NCBI GenBank assembly: GCA_913773825.1
Contig: CAJYHH010000169.1
Span: forward strand, 1-5,500
Direction: 5' to 3'
DNA from: Candidatus Sericytochromatia bacterium
GTDB lineage: Bacteria > Cyanobacteriota > Sericytochromatia > UBA7694
Length of the DNA: 5,500 bases
Each line of letters opens with the position of its first letter. Positions within the stretch are counted from its first letter, which is position 1. The notes under the pieces are model-generated. The model was not told where the DNA came from. It did not search any database and saw nothing but the letters and a program-made list of their open reading frames with translations. The position numbers and the translations under genes are program-made. This document shows positions 1 through 5,499 of the stretch, one piece after another.

Positions 1-1048
1 TTGTGGCATCTTGAGCGGGCGCTTCACTTTTAACCTGCTCAACTTTCGCCATTAAAGCTTCACGTGTCTGGGTCTGAAGCTGTTGCAGCTGTTCAGGGCT
101 GAGAATATCTTTCTGAGTCAGGCTGGCTTCAAAATAGGCTAAGGGATCTGCTGCGCGCACAGGCTCAAGAATCTGACCTGAAGGATTACTCGAAGAAGAA
201 TGATGGCGGCCGCGCTCAGTGCGGTACTCCAGCAGATAGGGCTTACGTTCACGGCGGATATAGTCAAACGCTACTTTCGCTGATTGATAGACTGACAGAA
301 CATCTGTGCCATCCACTATCTGCCAGCCGGGCCGTGGGCTTGCTACATAACTGACATCTTCAAGTGCTGGGCTATAAGACGAGACATAAGCTTTGAGATG
401 CTGATCATCAGGGACTGAGGACGTGGCAATTTTGACGCCAACCCCCCAGGCACTCTGGCAGGCTGCCGCTGAACCTTCGGCATAAGGCGTGTGAATACCC
501 GCTGCATTATTTGACACCAGAATCAGAACCGGCAGTTCACGCAGAGCGACTTCTTGGAGCATGACCCAGAAATCCGCTTCAGCACATTGAGCATCACCCA
601 GATGAACCACGGTCAAAACCGGTTCAGTGCTCAACATTTTCTGAACTAAAGCTGTGGCATAACCTTTGCCAGCCTGTACCGTTACAGTAGAAGATACTGG
701 CACAATATTCAGATCGGGCTCTGAGAAGTGGCTGACCATCTGGCGCCCTTTTGAAAAGGGGTCTGAGTCGCGCATGGCAGCCTGGCGCATCACAGCTTCA
801 GGCTCAAGCCCCATTCCAATGGCAATCGGCAATGAGCGGTAATAAGACGACAAAACATCATAGTTGAGGCCTGAGCCAGCGTTCATTAACATGCCGATAA
901 TCACTAAGGGTTCTTCAAAGGTTGAGCCAATGTAAAAAGGATTACCCAAAATGCGCGGCTGAGCCAGAATCTCGTCAAGCTGACGACTGAGCAGCATCTT
1001 TTCATAGATGCGAACCAGAGTTTTAGAATCAGGCTGTGTGGCTTGCAT
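1..1048 (-). CDS. Thiamine-diphosphate-dependent 2-oxoacid dehydrogenase, E1 component alpha subunit (C-terminus off the left edge)
   Basis: The first 349 codons are open from an ATG at 1048 and no stop is reached before the window ends. In the family, E1 alpha pairs with E1 beta to decarboxylate a 2-oxoacid (pyruvate, acetoin or branched-chain 2-oxoacids) and pass the acyl group to the lipoyl E2 in the cytoplasm. Visible hallmarks: FYIGS-x-EE near residues 38-46, an SSYYRS segment near 67-72, KGRQM-x-x-HF at 100-108, and a thiamine-diphosphate/Mg motif beginning G151-D152-A153 and ending N180-N181. A histidine-serine loop, GRHHSSSS at 280-287, matches the GHHSTSDD loop of branched-chain E1 alpha. 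Oddities are GDA for the usual GDG, an apparent insertion of about 30 residues around 206-240, and a loop without the DD pair. The alpha-family assignment is firm; the substrate is not. An E1 beta gene may follow to the left. Confidence 0.88.
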   Translation of the reverse strand, partial: MQATQPDSKTLVRIYEKMLLSRQLDEILAQPRILGNPFYIGSTFEEPLVIIGMLMNAGSGLNYDVLSSYYRSLPIAIGMGLEPEAVMRQAAMRDSDPFSKGRQMVSHFSEPDLNIVPVSSTVTVQAGKGYATALVQKMLSTEPVLTVVHLGDAQCAEADFWVMLQEVALRELPVLILVSNNAAGIHTPYAEGSAAACQSAWGVGVKIATSSVPDDQHLKAYVSSYSPALEDVSYVASPRPGWQIVDGTDVLSVYQSAKVAFDYIRRERKPYLLEYRTERGRHHSSSSNPSGQILEPVRAADPLAYFEASLTQKDILSPEQLQQLQTQTREALMAKVEQVKSEAPAQDAT

Positions 1049-1054
1049 GGCAGG

Positions 1055-1060
1055 CTCCTT
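1055..1060 (-). promoter_or_regulatory. Strong ribosome binding site of the E1 alpha gene
   Basis: AAGGAG lies six bases before the ATG at 1048 on the minus strand. It fixes the E1 alpha start. It is the only clear Shine-Dalgarno sequence in front of an ATG in this window. Confidence 0.85.
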
Positions 1061-1087
1061 ATTATGTCTTTGCAGAAGGTTTCAGGC

Positions 1088-1093
1088 ATTATA
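1088..1093 (-). promoter_or_regulatory. -10 box (TATAAT) of the E1 alpha promoter
   Basis: The minus strand reads a perfect TATAAT, placing the transcription start near 1081 and giving a leader of about 33 nt with the AAGGAG site. No TTGACA-like -35 box is present 16-18 bp upstream. That stretch is the heptamer array at 1092-1119, which overlaps the first bases of the box. An activator or an alternative upstream contact may substitute for the -35. This is inferred from sequence only. Confidence 0.55.
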
Positions 1094-1119
1094 CCGCTGG
1101 TGGCTCGTTGCTAGTGGCT
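1092..1119 (-). repeat. Degenerate 7-bp tandem repeat, four units, left inverted array
   Basis: Read on the minus strand, four consecutive heptamers follow the pattern AGCNACN (AGCCACT first), and the last runs into TATAAT. Written on the plus strand, three of the four units end in GGCT, TGCT or GGCT. The array is an inverted, one-unit-shorter version of the array at 1169-1203. It is also close to the array at 2301-2335: over 26 bases I count 22 identities, and all four differences are transitions. Confidence 0.7.
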
Positions 1120-1124
1120 TGTAA

Positions 1125-1152
1125 ATGATCAGATAGATGATCAGAAGATCAG
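1125..1152 (+). repeat. ATGATCAGA direct repeats in the divergent promoter region
   Basis: ATGATCAGA occurs at 1125-1133 and again at 1137-1145, a 12-bp period. A shorter GATCAG follows at 1147-1152. Each full copy contains the palindrome TGATCA. The repeats lie between the two outward-facing heptamer arrays and behind both TATAAT boxes, a position suited to a shared regulator of E1 alpha and batA. A function as an operator is inference. Confidence 0.45.
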
Positions 1153-1168
1153 CGGGATGTTCTTACTG

Positions 1169-1203
1169 AGCTACTAGCGACCAGCTACCGGCCACCAGCT
1201 ATA
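1169..1203 (+). repeat. Degenerate 7-bp tandem repeat, five units, right inverted array
   Basis: Five contiguous heptamers start AGCTACT, AGCGACC and continue with the AGCNACC pattern. The fifth unit, AGCTATA, merges with TATAAT. The array mirrors 1092-1119 across a spacer of 49 bp, so the two could pair into a long imperfect stem. The period of seven is seen directly. Similar degenerate heptamer repeats are known in other genomes (for example cyanobacterial STRR sequences), but I cannot assign this one to a named family. Confidence 0.72.
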
Positions 1204-1205
1204 AT
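1200..1205 (+). promoter_or_regulatory. -10 box (TATAAT) placed for leaderless transcription of batA
   Basis: A perfect TATAAT is followed by six bases (ACCCCC) and then the batA ATG at 1212. That is the usual distance from a -10 box to the first transcribed base, so the message would begin at or next to the start codon. There is no Shine-Dalgarno sequence, in keeping with a leaderless mRNA. There is no good -35 box; the heptamer array occupies that space. Confidence 0.6.
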
Positions 1206-1211
1206 ACCCCC

Positions 1212-2231
1212 ATGCGTTTTGCCAATCCAGAAGCATTTTTGCTGCTATTGTTGATTCCAGCCTATCTTATCTGGCGCTGGCGTAGCCAGCCGCGCACAGC
1301 TGGGCTGCCTTTTTCGGCGTTAAGCTTATTTAGCGGCGTCAGGCGCTCTTTGCCCTGGCTGGGCTGGTTATCTGCACTTTGTTATCTTTTGAGCTGTGTT
1401 TGTTTAGTCGCTGCCCTGGCTCGGCCCCAATATGGCCGCGAGCAGATTAAAACCAGCCAAAAGGGTATTGATATCATGCTGGTAGTTGATATCTCTGCCA
1501 GTATGCTGGCCAAAGATTTTAGCCCCAATCGCCTAGTTGCCGCTAAACGCGTGCTCGATAGTTTTATTAACCGTCAGCAAGGCCATCGCCTGGGTGTGGT
1601 TGTTTTTGCCGGTAAAGCTTTTACGCTGATTCCGCTGACAACAGACTATTCTTTAGTGGCAGATTCTGTCCGCGAGATTTTTCCTGAAATGGTAAAAGAT
1701 CCTGGTACCGCAATTGGTGATGCGGTTTCAACAGCAGTTTATCGCTTGCGTAAACAGACGACACCGAGCCGCGTAATTGTGTTGCTAACAGACGGAGAAA
1801 ACACAGCCGGCGCAACCCAGCCGATTGTGGCGGCTCAGATTGCCCGTGATCTCAATATGCGAATTCATGTCATTGGCATGGGTCGGCCTGAAGGGGTGCC
1901 TGTGCCGGTTTTTGATCCGCGTACAGGCCAGGAAGTCTATTTGCGCAATCCTGACGGCAGTTTGTATTTAAGCAAAATCAACGAAGAAGATCTGGCTAAA
2001 ATGGCTTCCATGACGGGTGGTCTGTACTTTAGAGCAGATAATGAAAATACGCTGAGCGCCATTTATGAGCAGATTGGCCGCATGGAAAAAACGGCGTTTG
2101 AAACCCGTAAATCCACAGTCTATACCGAACATTATGAGATTTTTTTGCTGCCAGGCATGTTGCTTTTACTGCTGAGTCTGATCCTGCGCTGGACCCGTGG
2201 TCAGGTGCTGGAGGCAGCAGGAAGCGAGTAG
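1212..2231 (+). CDS. batA: BatA-like membrane-anchored von Willebrand factor A domain protein
   Basis: This complete 339-residue protein has the BatA architecture: an N-terminal hydrophobic segment (about 8-22), a second one (about 48-70), a VWA domain (about 85-290) and a C-terminal membrane helix (about 309-326). The metal-ion-dependent adhesion site is intact: D93-x-S95-x-S97, T166, and D194 in LLTDGEN. The VWA domain should sit outside the cytoplasmic membrane between the helix pair and the final helix. BatA proteins belong to MoxR AAA-ATPase/DUF58/Bat operons linked to envelope function, stress tolerance or metalloprotein maturation; their biochemical role is poorly defined. Here the gene stands alone: E1 alpha is divergent upstream, an esterase is convergent downstream, and no moxR, DUF58 or batB is visible. 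The start is supported by the family-like N-terminus MRFANPEAF and by the promoter placement. The stop overlaps a heptamer-repeat unit. Confidence 0.88.
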   Translation: MRFANPEAFLLLLLIPAYLIWRWRSQPRTAGLPFSALSLFSGVRRSLPWLGWLSALCYLLSCVCLVAALARPQYGREQIKTSQKGIDIMLVVDISASMLAKDFSPNRLVAAKRVLDSFINRQQGHRLGVVVFAGKAFTLIPLTTDYSLVADSVREIFPEMVKDPGTAIGDAVSTAVYRLRKQTTPSRVIVLLTDGENTAGATQPIVAAQIARDLNMRIHVIGMGRPEGVPVPVFDPRTGQEVYLRNPDGSLYLSKINEEDLAKMASMTGGLYFRADNENTLSAIYEQIGRMEKTAFETRKSTVYTEHYEIFLLPGMLLLLLSLILRWTRGQVLEAAGSE

Positions 2232-2240
2232 CTGGTTGCT
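2227..2240 (-). repeat. Two heptamer units spanning the batA stop codon
   Basis: On the minus strand the bases read AGCAACC then AGCTACT, two units of the same degenerate heptamer found upstream of batA. The batA TAG stop (2229-2231) lies in the second of them. Two units alone could be chance; the match to the neighbouring arrays makes a shared origin plausible. Confidence 0.4.
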
Positions 2241-2298
2241 AAAAGGGAGCCTGAATCTTGTGGCTGATGCGCTCAACTTGCAAAGAAAGCGATAATTA

Positions 2299-2339
2299 CG
2301 AGCCACTGGCGACAGGCCACCAGCGGCCAGCTTCGCTCG
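2299..2339. repeat. Heptamer array with hairpin potential between convergent batA and esterase genes
   Basis: Five heptamers from 2301 to 2335 (AGCCACT, GGCGACA and three more) repeat the pattern seen upstream of batA. The same stretch can fold: CGAGC (2299-2303) pairs with GCTCG (2335-2339), and CTGGC (2306-2310) pairs with GCCAG (2326-2330), around a 15-base loop. It sits immediately downstream of the esterase stop and 70 bp beyond the batA stop, where a bidirectional terminator would be expected. Neither side has a T-run, so it is not a classical intrinsic terminator. It might instead act as a 3'-end-stabilising structure. Confidence 0.5.
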
Positions 2340-3350
2340 CTACGCTGCTTGTTCGTTGTCTTTAGCGGTTTTAGGGAAGAAAAACATGAGTGGACGATGC
2401 AGACGTCGCGCCCATGAGTATTCATTGTGGTGACCGTGAGGATCTTCATAATAGCTGAAGTCAACGTTTTCACGATATCCCAAGCCTAAAAACTGCTCAC
2501 GCATTTTACGGGTCATGCGCAGGGTATATGAGTTGGCATCAGGCTGATCAGCGCCACACTCATAGATGCCCATATCCATCCAGAGCTTAAGGTTTTTAGG
2601 GTAGTTCTGAACATGTTTGTGGACAATGCCATTGCCCCACCAGAATGAGGGGGACATCATCGCAATTTTGCCAAAGACATCATAATAATGACGGCCAATA
2701 TAAAAATTGATCAGACCCCCTAAAGATGAACCCATAATCGCTGTGTTATTGCGATCCGCTAAAGTACGGTAGCTGCGGTCAATAAACTGCTTAAGCTCTT
2801 TGCTTAAAAAGCGGGCATATTTTTTACCGTGGCCACCCTGAAGATGAGGCCCATCAATCACCATCTGGGTCCAGGTGTACTCATACATCCGAGCCGGTGT
2901 GTTATAAACGCCAACCACAATAATCTCATCCATCAGGCCTTCTTTGACCAGTCGCTCAACCGTGTCATTGACTTCCCAGGCAACACCAGCAAAAGAGGTG
3001 CGGGGATCCATCGTGTTATTGCCATCATGCATATACAGCACAGGGTAACGGCGGTGAGGATGGGTTTTATAGCTGGGCGGCAGATAGACAATAATGTCGC
3101 GCTCAAATTCCAGATAACGTGACAAAAACTGCTTATGTAAACGAATGTCTCCGATCAAGTGTGGGTGCAGCGGTGTTGGCTCACGAAAGTTAAAGCCGTA
3201 GCTGCCGTTTTCGCTTTCATCCTTATGGCTCAGGCGGAGGGGTGAAACGTCCTCGTCCTGGTAATGAACACCGTGATTGCGGCAGATAAACTGCATCAGG
3301 CGGATGACGCGTTTGCTAAGAGTCTTTTTAAACTTGATCTGGAGGGACAT
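2340..3350 (-). CDS. Putative esterase, esterase-D / enterochelin-esterase-like alpha/beta hydrolase
   Basis: From the ATG at 3350 this is a 336-residue protein without signal peptide or membrane segment, so a cytoplasmic enzyme. After a charged N-terminal part of about 65 residues comes an alpha/beta-hydrolase domain. It shows the early strand DIIVYLPPSY (85-94) and the YPVLYMHDG segment (102-110). The nucleophile elbow is G-S-S-L-G (207-211), with S209 as catalytic serine. LWMDMGIYECG (256-266) is likely to carry an acid residue. The catalytic histidine is probably H308 in HHNEYSW. Family members hydrolyse esters such as enterochelin, S-formylglutathione or cinnamoyl esters; no siderophore gene is nearby and the substrate is unknown. 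An alternative TTG start at 3395 adds 15 residues and has GAGG six bases upstream. I prefer the ATG because other genes here also use an ATG without a strong ribosome site, and because a -10-like TATACT overlaps the longer start. Confidence 0.85.
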   Translation of the reverse strand: MSLQIKFKKTLSKRVIRLMQFICRNHGVHYQDEDVSPLRLSHKDESENGSYGFNFREPTPLHPHLIGDIRLHKQFLSRYLEFERDIIVYLPPSYKTHPHRRYPVLYMHDGNNTMDPRTSFAGVAWEVNDTVERLVKEGLMDEIIVVGVYNTPARMYEYTWTQMVIDGPHLQGGHGKKYARFLSKELKQFIDRSYRTLADRNNTAIMGSSLGGLINFYIGRHYYDVFGKIAMMSPSFWWGNGIVHKHVQNYPKNLKLWMDMGIYECGADQPDANSYTLRMTRKMREQFLGLGYRENVDFSYYEDPHGHHNEYSWARRLHRPLMFFFPKTAKDNEQAA

Positions 3351-3365
3351 GGTCTTTACTACTTC

Positions 3366-3395
3366 TTGGTTGACGTTCAGGGTCAAGTATACCAA
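3366..3395 (-). promoter_or_regulatory. Possible esterase promoter with overlapping inverted repeat
   Basis: TATACT on the minus strand (3391 down to 3386) is a good -10 match and would start transcription near 3379, about 29 nt before the ATG at 3350. An inverted repeat TTGAC-N7-GTCAA covers 3370-3386. A second pair, TTGGT (3366-3370) and ACCAA (3391-3395), brackets it. Such symmetry over the start site would suit a dimeric repressor. No convincing -35 box was found, and the arms are short. Confidence 0.35.
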
Positions 3396-3534
3396 ATTTA
3401 CCCTCTATTTACGTCTAATGGTAAGATGGTTGAGCTCTTCACAGGCTTGTCCAGCTGAGTTTTAAAGCTTAGTCAGATAACCTGTCAGCGCGCTTGTTTA
3501 CCTATCACCCACCCGAGAAAGTCCCCTTTGCCCG
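3396..3534. other. Divergent spacer between esterase and queuosine-precursor transporter genes
   Basis: This 139-bp stretch has no convincing gene. I looked for a preQ1 riboswitch ahead of the transporter and saw none of the expected conserved pieces. A weak TTGTCC with a TAGTCA or AGATAA downstream is the best plus-strand promoter guess, and it is poor. No Shine-Dalgarno sequence precedes the transporter ATG. Confidence 0.4.
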
Positions 3535-4311
3535 ATGATCGATAAAATCCTGACTGATCGCCCCACTCGTCTTTTGCTGCTGATGAGCGCATTTTTTGTT
3601 ACCAATGCCTTGATTGCTGAGTTTATTGGGATTAAGATTTTTTCGCTAGAGCAGACGTTTGGGATGACGCCATTTGATTTTAGTTTGTTTGGCGAGCCGC
3701 ATCTGGCGTTTAATCTGACAGCCGGAACTTTGCTCTGGCCCTTTGTCTTTGTGTTGACCGATTTGCTCAATGAATATTTTGGTAAACGGGCTGTACAGAC
3801 CCTTTCATGGCTGACTGTCGGCATGATTTTTTATGCCTTTGCGATGTTTTATATCGGGATTCAGCTGCCTCCTGCAGGCTTTTGGCCAGGCAGTATGACG
3901 GCCTCTGGCGTGCCTGACATGAATCTGGCGTTTAAAGCGGTCTTTGGTCAGGGACTCTGGATTATTGTTGGCTCAATTGTGGCTTTTTTATTGGGGCAAT
4001 TACTGGATGTGACAGTGTTTCAATGGCTCAAAAAACGCACGGGTGAAAAAGCACTTTGGCTGCGTGCCACGGGCTCAACTCTGGTTTCTCAGTTTATTGA
4101 CAGCTTTGTGGTGCTGTTTATTGCCTTTTATATTGGCGGTGGCTGGAAGTGGCAGCTCGTGCTGGCTGTCGGCATGGTGAACTATACTTATAAGTTCTGT
4201 GTAGCGCTGTTAATGACACCGGTGATTTATGGTGTCCATCGCATGATTGATGATTATCTTGGTGAGCAAGTCTCGTTAGAGATGAGAGAAGCCGCTACCA
4301 GCGCCAGTTAA
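3535..4311 (+). CDS. VUT-family (YhhQ-type) queuosine precursor transporter
   Basis: This 258-residue integral membrane protein carries the signatures of the VUT/YhhQ family (formerly DUF165): TDLLNEYFGKR at 75-85, GSTLVSQFIDS at 180-190, and NYTYKF at 216-221 followed by TP at 228-229. About six hydrophobic helices are seen (roughly 12-34, 62-80, 90-111, 139-161, 180-200, 205-233). Characterised relatives import preQ0 or preQ1 so that cells can make queuosine in tRNA without de novo synthesis. It is longer than E. coli YhhQ (about 221 residues) because of longer loops near 38-60 and 112-137, a form I associate with Bacteroidota and some other phyla. No queuosine gene such as tgt or queA is adjacent. 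The ATG is the only in-frame start near the first helix and lacks a Shine-Dalgarno sequence. The 3' end converges on the oxygenase gene with 18 bp between stops. Confidence 0.9.
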   Translation: MIDKILTDRPTRLLLLMSAFFVTNALIAEFIGIKIFSLEQTFGMTPFDFSLFGEPHLAFNLTAGTLLWPFVFVLTDLLNEYFGKRAVQTLSWLTVGMIFYAFAMFYIGIQLPPAGFWPGSMTASGVPDMNLAFKAVFGQGLWIIVGSIVAFLLGQLLDVTVFQWLKKRTGEKALWLRATGSTLVSQFIDSFVVLFIAFYIGGGWKWQLVLAVGMVNYTYKFCVALLMTPVIYGVHRMIDDYLGEQVSLEMREAATSAS

Positions 4312-4329
4312 GAGCTTGTGTCTAAACGG

Positions 4330-5334
4330 TCAGACTTTAAATCGGACGCTGCGTTTGCGTGATGTCGGTTTTTCGCCACGGGCTAGGCGCTGGCGTGTCG
4401 CTTTGATCCAGAGGTTGGCGGTATCAGCTTCAACTGAAGTAAAAGATTCGCCATAGCGCTCAATCATTTTGCCCTGATTTTCAAGAATACCGACATCTTG
4501 ATTAAGAATTACCCTGCCAATTGGCGGCATCAGCAGTTTGACCAGAGGATTGAGGATGCCCATATGCCAGCAGACATGGACATAAATGCGGGTACTCAGC
4601 TTTTCTTCAGGGGTGCAGATCTGATAACCGATAATTTTTCGCTCTGGGCCAAAACCATAGTCGACCTGAACAATTGACGGGTAAATAAAGCGATCCTGAT
4701 GGGTAACCTCGCCTTTAACTAATAAACGTGCTAACAGGCTATCAGCCTGATTTTCTTCATCAATATCGATGATCACCCCGTCGTCTGCCGTGCTGACTTC
4801 GGTGTTTGACCAGTGACTGGCAGCTGAGCGAAACAAACCACCATGCACATAACCTGTATGAGGGTTATCGATAAAGTTTTCGACGATATTATCAACGCTA
4901 TTGCGAATATAGCTCTGTAAGCGGCCATAACCCCAACCTGATTCATCAACGTGGGGCAGGCTAAAAGGGTTTTCATTTGGACGTGGAGTCCGATCACCAG
5001 GCCAAATCCAGAGATAACCCTGTTGCTCAAGCAAAGGCAGAGCACGGGTACAAGCACCTTTGGGGATACGGCTTTGGTCTTCAAGAGCGGGTACACGGAC
5101 ACATTGGCCCTGGCTGTTAAATTCCCAGCCGTGATAAGGGCATTGCAGTTTACCTGCGACAACTCGTCCACCTGAAAGCTGGACGTTGCGATGAGGACAG
5201 CGGTCAAAAAGTGCGCTGGCACGGCCTTCTGCATCGCGAAATAAAGCAACCGGTACGCCAGCAATTGTGCGAGATAAAGGTTTGTGCTTAAGTTCGCGGG
5301 CTTCTGCGGCGATATACCAAGCGTCCTGCAGCAT
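4330..5334 (-). CDS. Rieske [2Fe-2S] mononuclear-iron oxygenase, aromatic-ring-hydroxylating / PaO-like alpha subunit
   Basis: The protein has 334 residues from the ATG at 5334. An N-terminal Rieske domain (about 5-110) carries C46-P-H48 and C65-P-Y-H68, the four ligands of the [2Fe-2S] cluster. A catalytic domain follows: D156-x2-H159-x4-H164 matches the iron-binding helix, and D280 in QDVGILENQ is the likely third ligand, completing the 2-His-1-carboxylate facial triad. The D-x-x-I-x-E-x-Q form and single-subunit length resemble pheophorbide a oxygenase, vanillate demethylase and related Rieske monooxygenases. These take electrons from a separate ferredoxin or reductase, which is not present here. 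The substrate is unknown. The start is chosen because relatives begin with an M-L-x-D-A-W-Y-like sequence; the frame continues upstream to a TTG at 5427, but that extension looks non-coding. Only a weak GGA precedes the ATG. Confidence 0.9.
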   Translation of the reverse strand: MLQDAWYIAAEARELKHKPLSRTIAGVPVALFRDAEGRASALFDRCPHRNVQLSGGRVVAGKLQCPYHGWEFNSQGQCVRVPALEDQSRIPKGACTRALPLLEQQGYLWIWPGDRTPRPNENPFSLPHVDESGWGYGRLQSYIRNSVDNIVENFIDNPHTGYVHGGLFRSAASHWSNTEVSTADDGVIIDIDEENQADSLLARLLVKGEVTHQDRFIYPSIVQVDYGFGPERKIIGYQICTPEEKLSTRIYVHVCWHMGILNPLVKLLMPPIGRVILNQDVGILENQGKMIERYGESFTSVEADTANLWIKATRQRLARGEKPTSRKRSVRFKV

Positions 5335-5460
5335 AGAGTGTCCAATTGAGTGAGATGTTTCTAGGTTAACACGCTCACCCAGCGCAAAGCTATCTGGCCC
5401 AATCAGCAGTGGGTTTACAGGATACAAAAGGCCTGAATGTTTAAAGGGATCATTTCTGAG
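5335..5460. other. Upstream region of the Rieske oxygenase gene
   Basis: The 126 bp before the chosen oxygenase start keep its frame open to a TTG at 5427, but the encoded sequence does not resemble the start of the family. I take it as leader and promoter DNA. No clear -10/-35 pair stands out, and no other gene is visible. Confidence 0.4.
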
Positions 5461-5499
5461 TGAAAGATCTAAGTGAAAGACCTAAGTGAAAGATCTGGA
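5461..5499 (+). repeat. Three tandem copies of a 13-bp repeat at the right edge
   Basis: TGAAAGATCTAAG (5461-5473) is followed by a copy with one T-to-C change (5474-5486) and then TGAAAGATCTGGA (5487-5499). The first copy is preceded by GAG, so its left flank resembles the repeat junctions. Two copies contain the AGATCT palindrome. The array may extend beyond the window. It lies about 130 bp upstream of the oxygenase start, compatible with repeated binding sites for a regulator, or with a simple slippage repeat. Confidence 0.7.

Noticed and set aside
904..1089. Minus-strand 61-codon open frame overlapping the start of E1 alpha
   Set aside because: It lies in another frame of the E1 alpha gene, which has a strong ribosome site and clear family motifs.
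1092..1203. CRISPR array or insertion-sequence ends
   Set aside because: The repeats are seven bases, contiguous and degenerate with no spacers, and no transposase or target-site duplication is visible.
3264..3465. Two plus-strand open frames across the esterase N-terminus and the spacer
   Set aside because: They overlap the esterase on the opposite strand, show no recognisable domain, and have low-complexity antisense character.
3396..3534. preQ1 riboswitch ahead of the queuosine-precursor transporter
   Set aside because: Expected from the gene's role, but I could not find the conserved C-rich loop and A-rich tail of the known preQ1 classes.
4291..4308. Heptamer-like bases (GCTACCA, GCGCCAG) at the end of the transporter gene
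   Set aside because: Only about two poor units, and they encode the last residues of the protein, so chance is a sufficient explanation.
4312..4329. Terminator hairpin between the convergent transporter and oxygenase genes
   Set aside because: Only a 4-bp GTCT/AGAC stem around an 8-base loop, part of it inside the oxygenase gene; too weak to call.
4773..5345. Long 190-codon minus-strand open frame inside the oxygenase gene
   Set aside because: It is a shifted-frame shadow of the oxygenase, whose own frame carries every Rieske and iron-binding motif.
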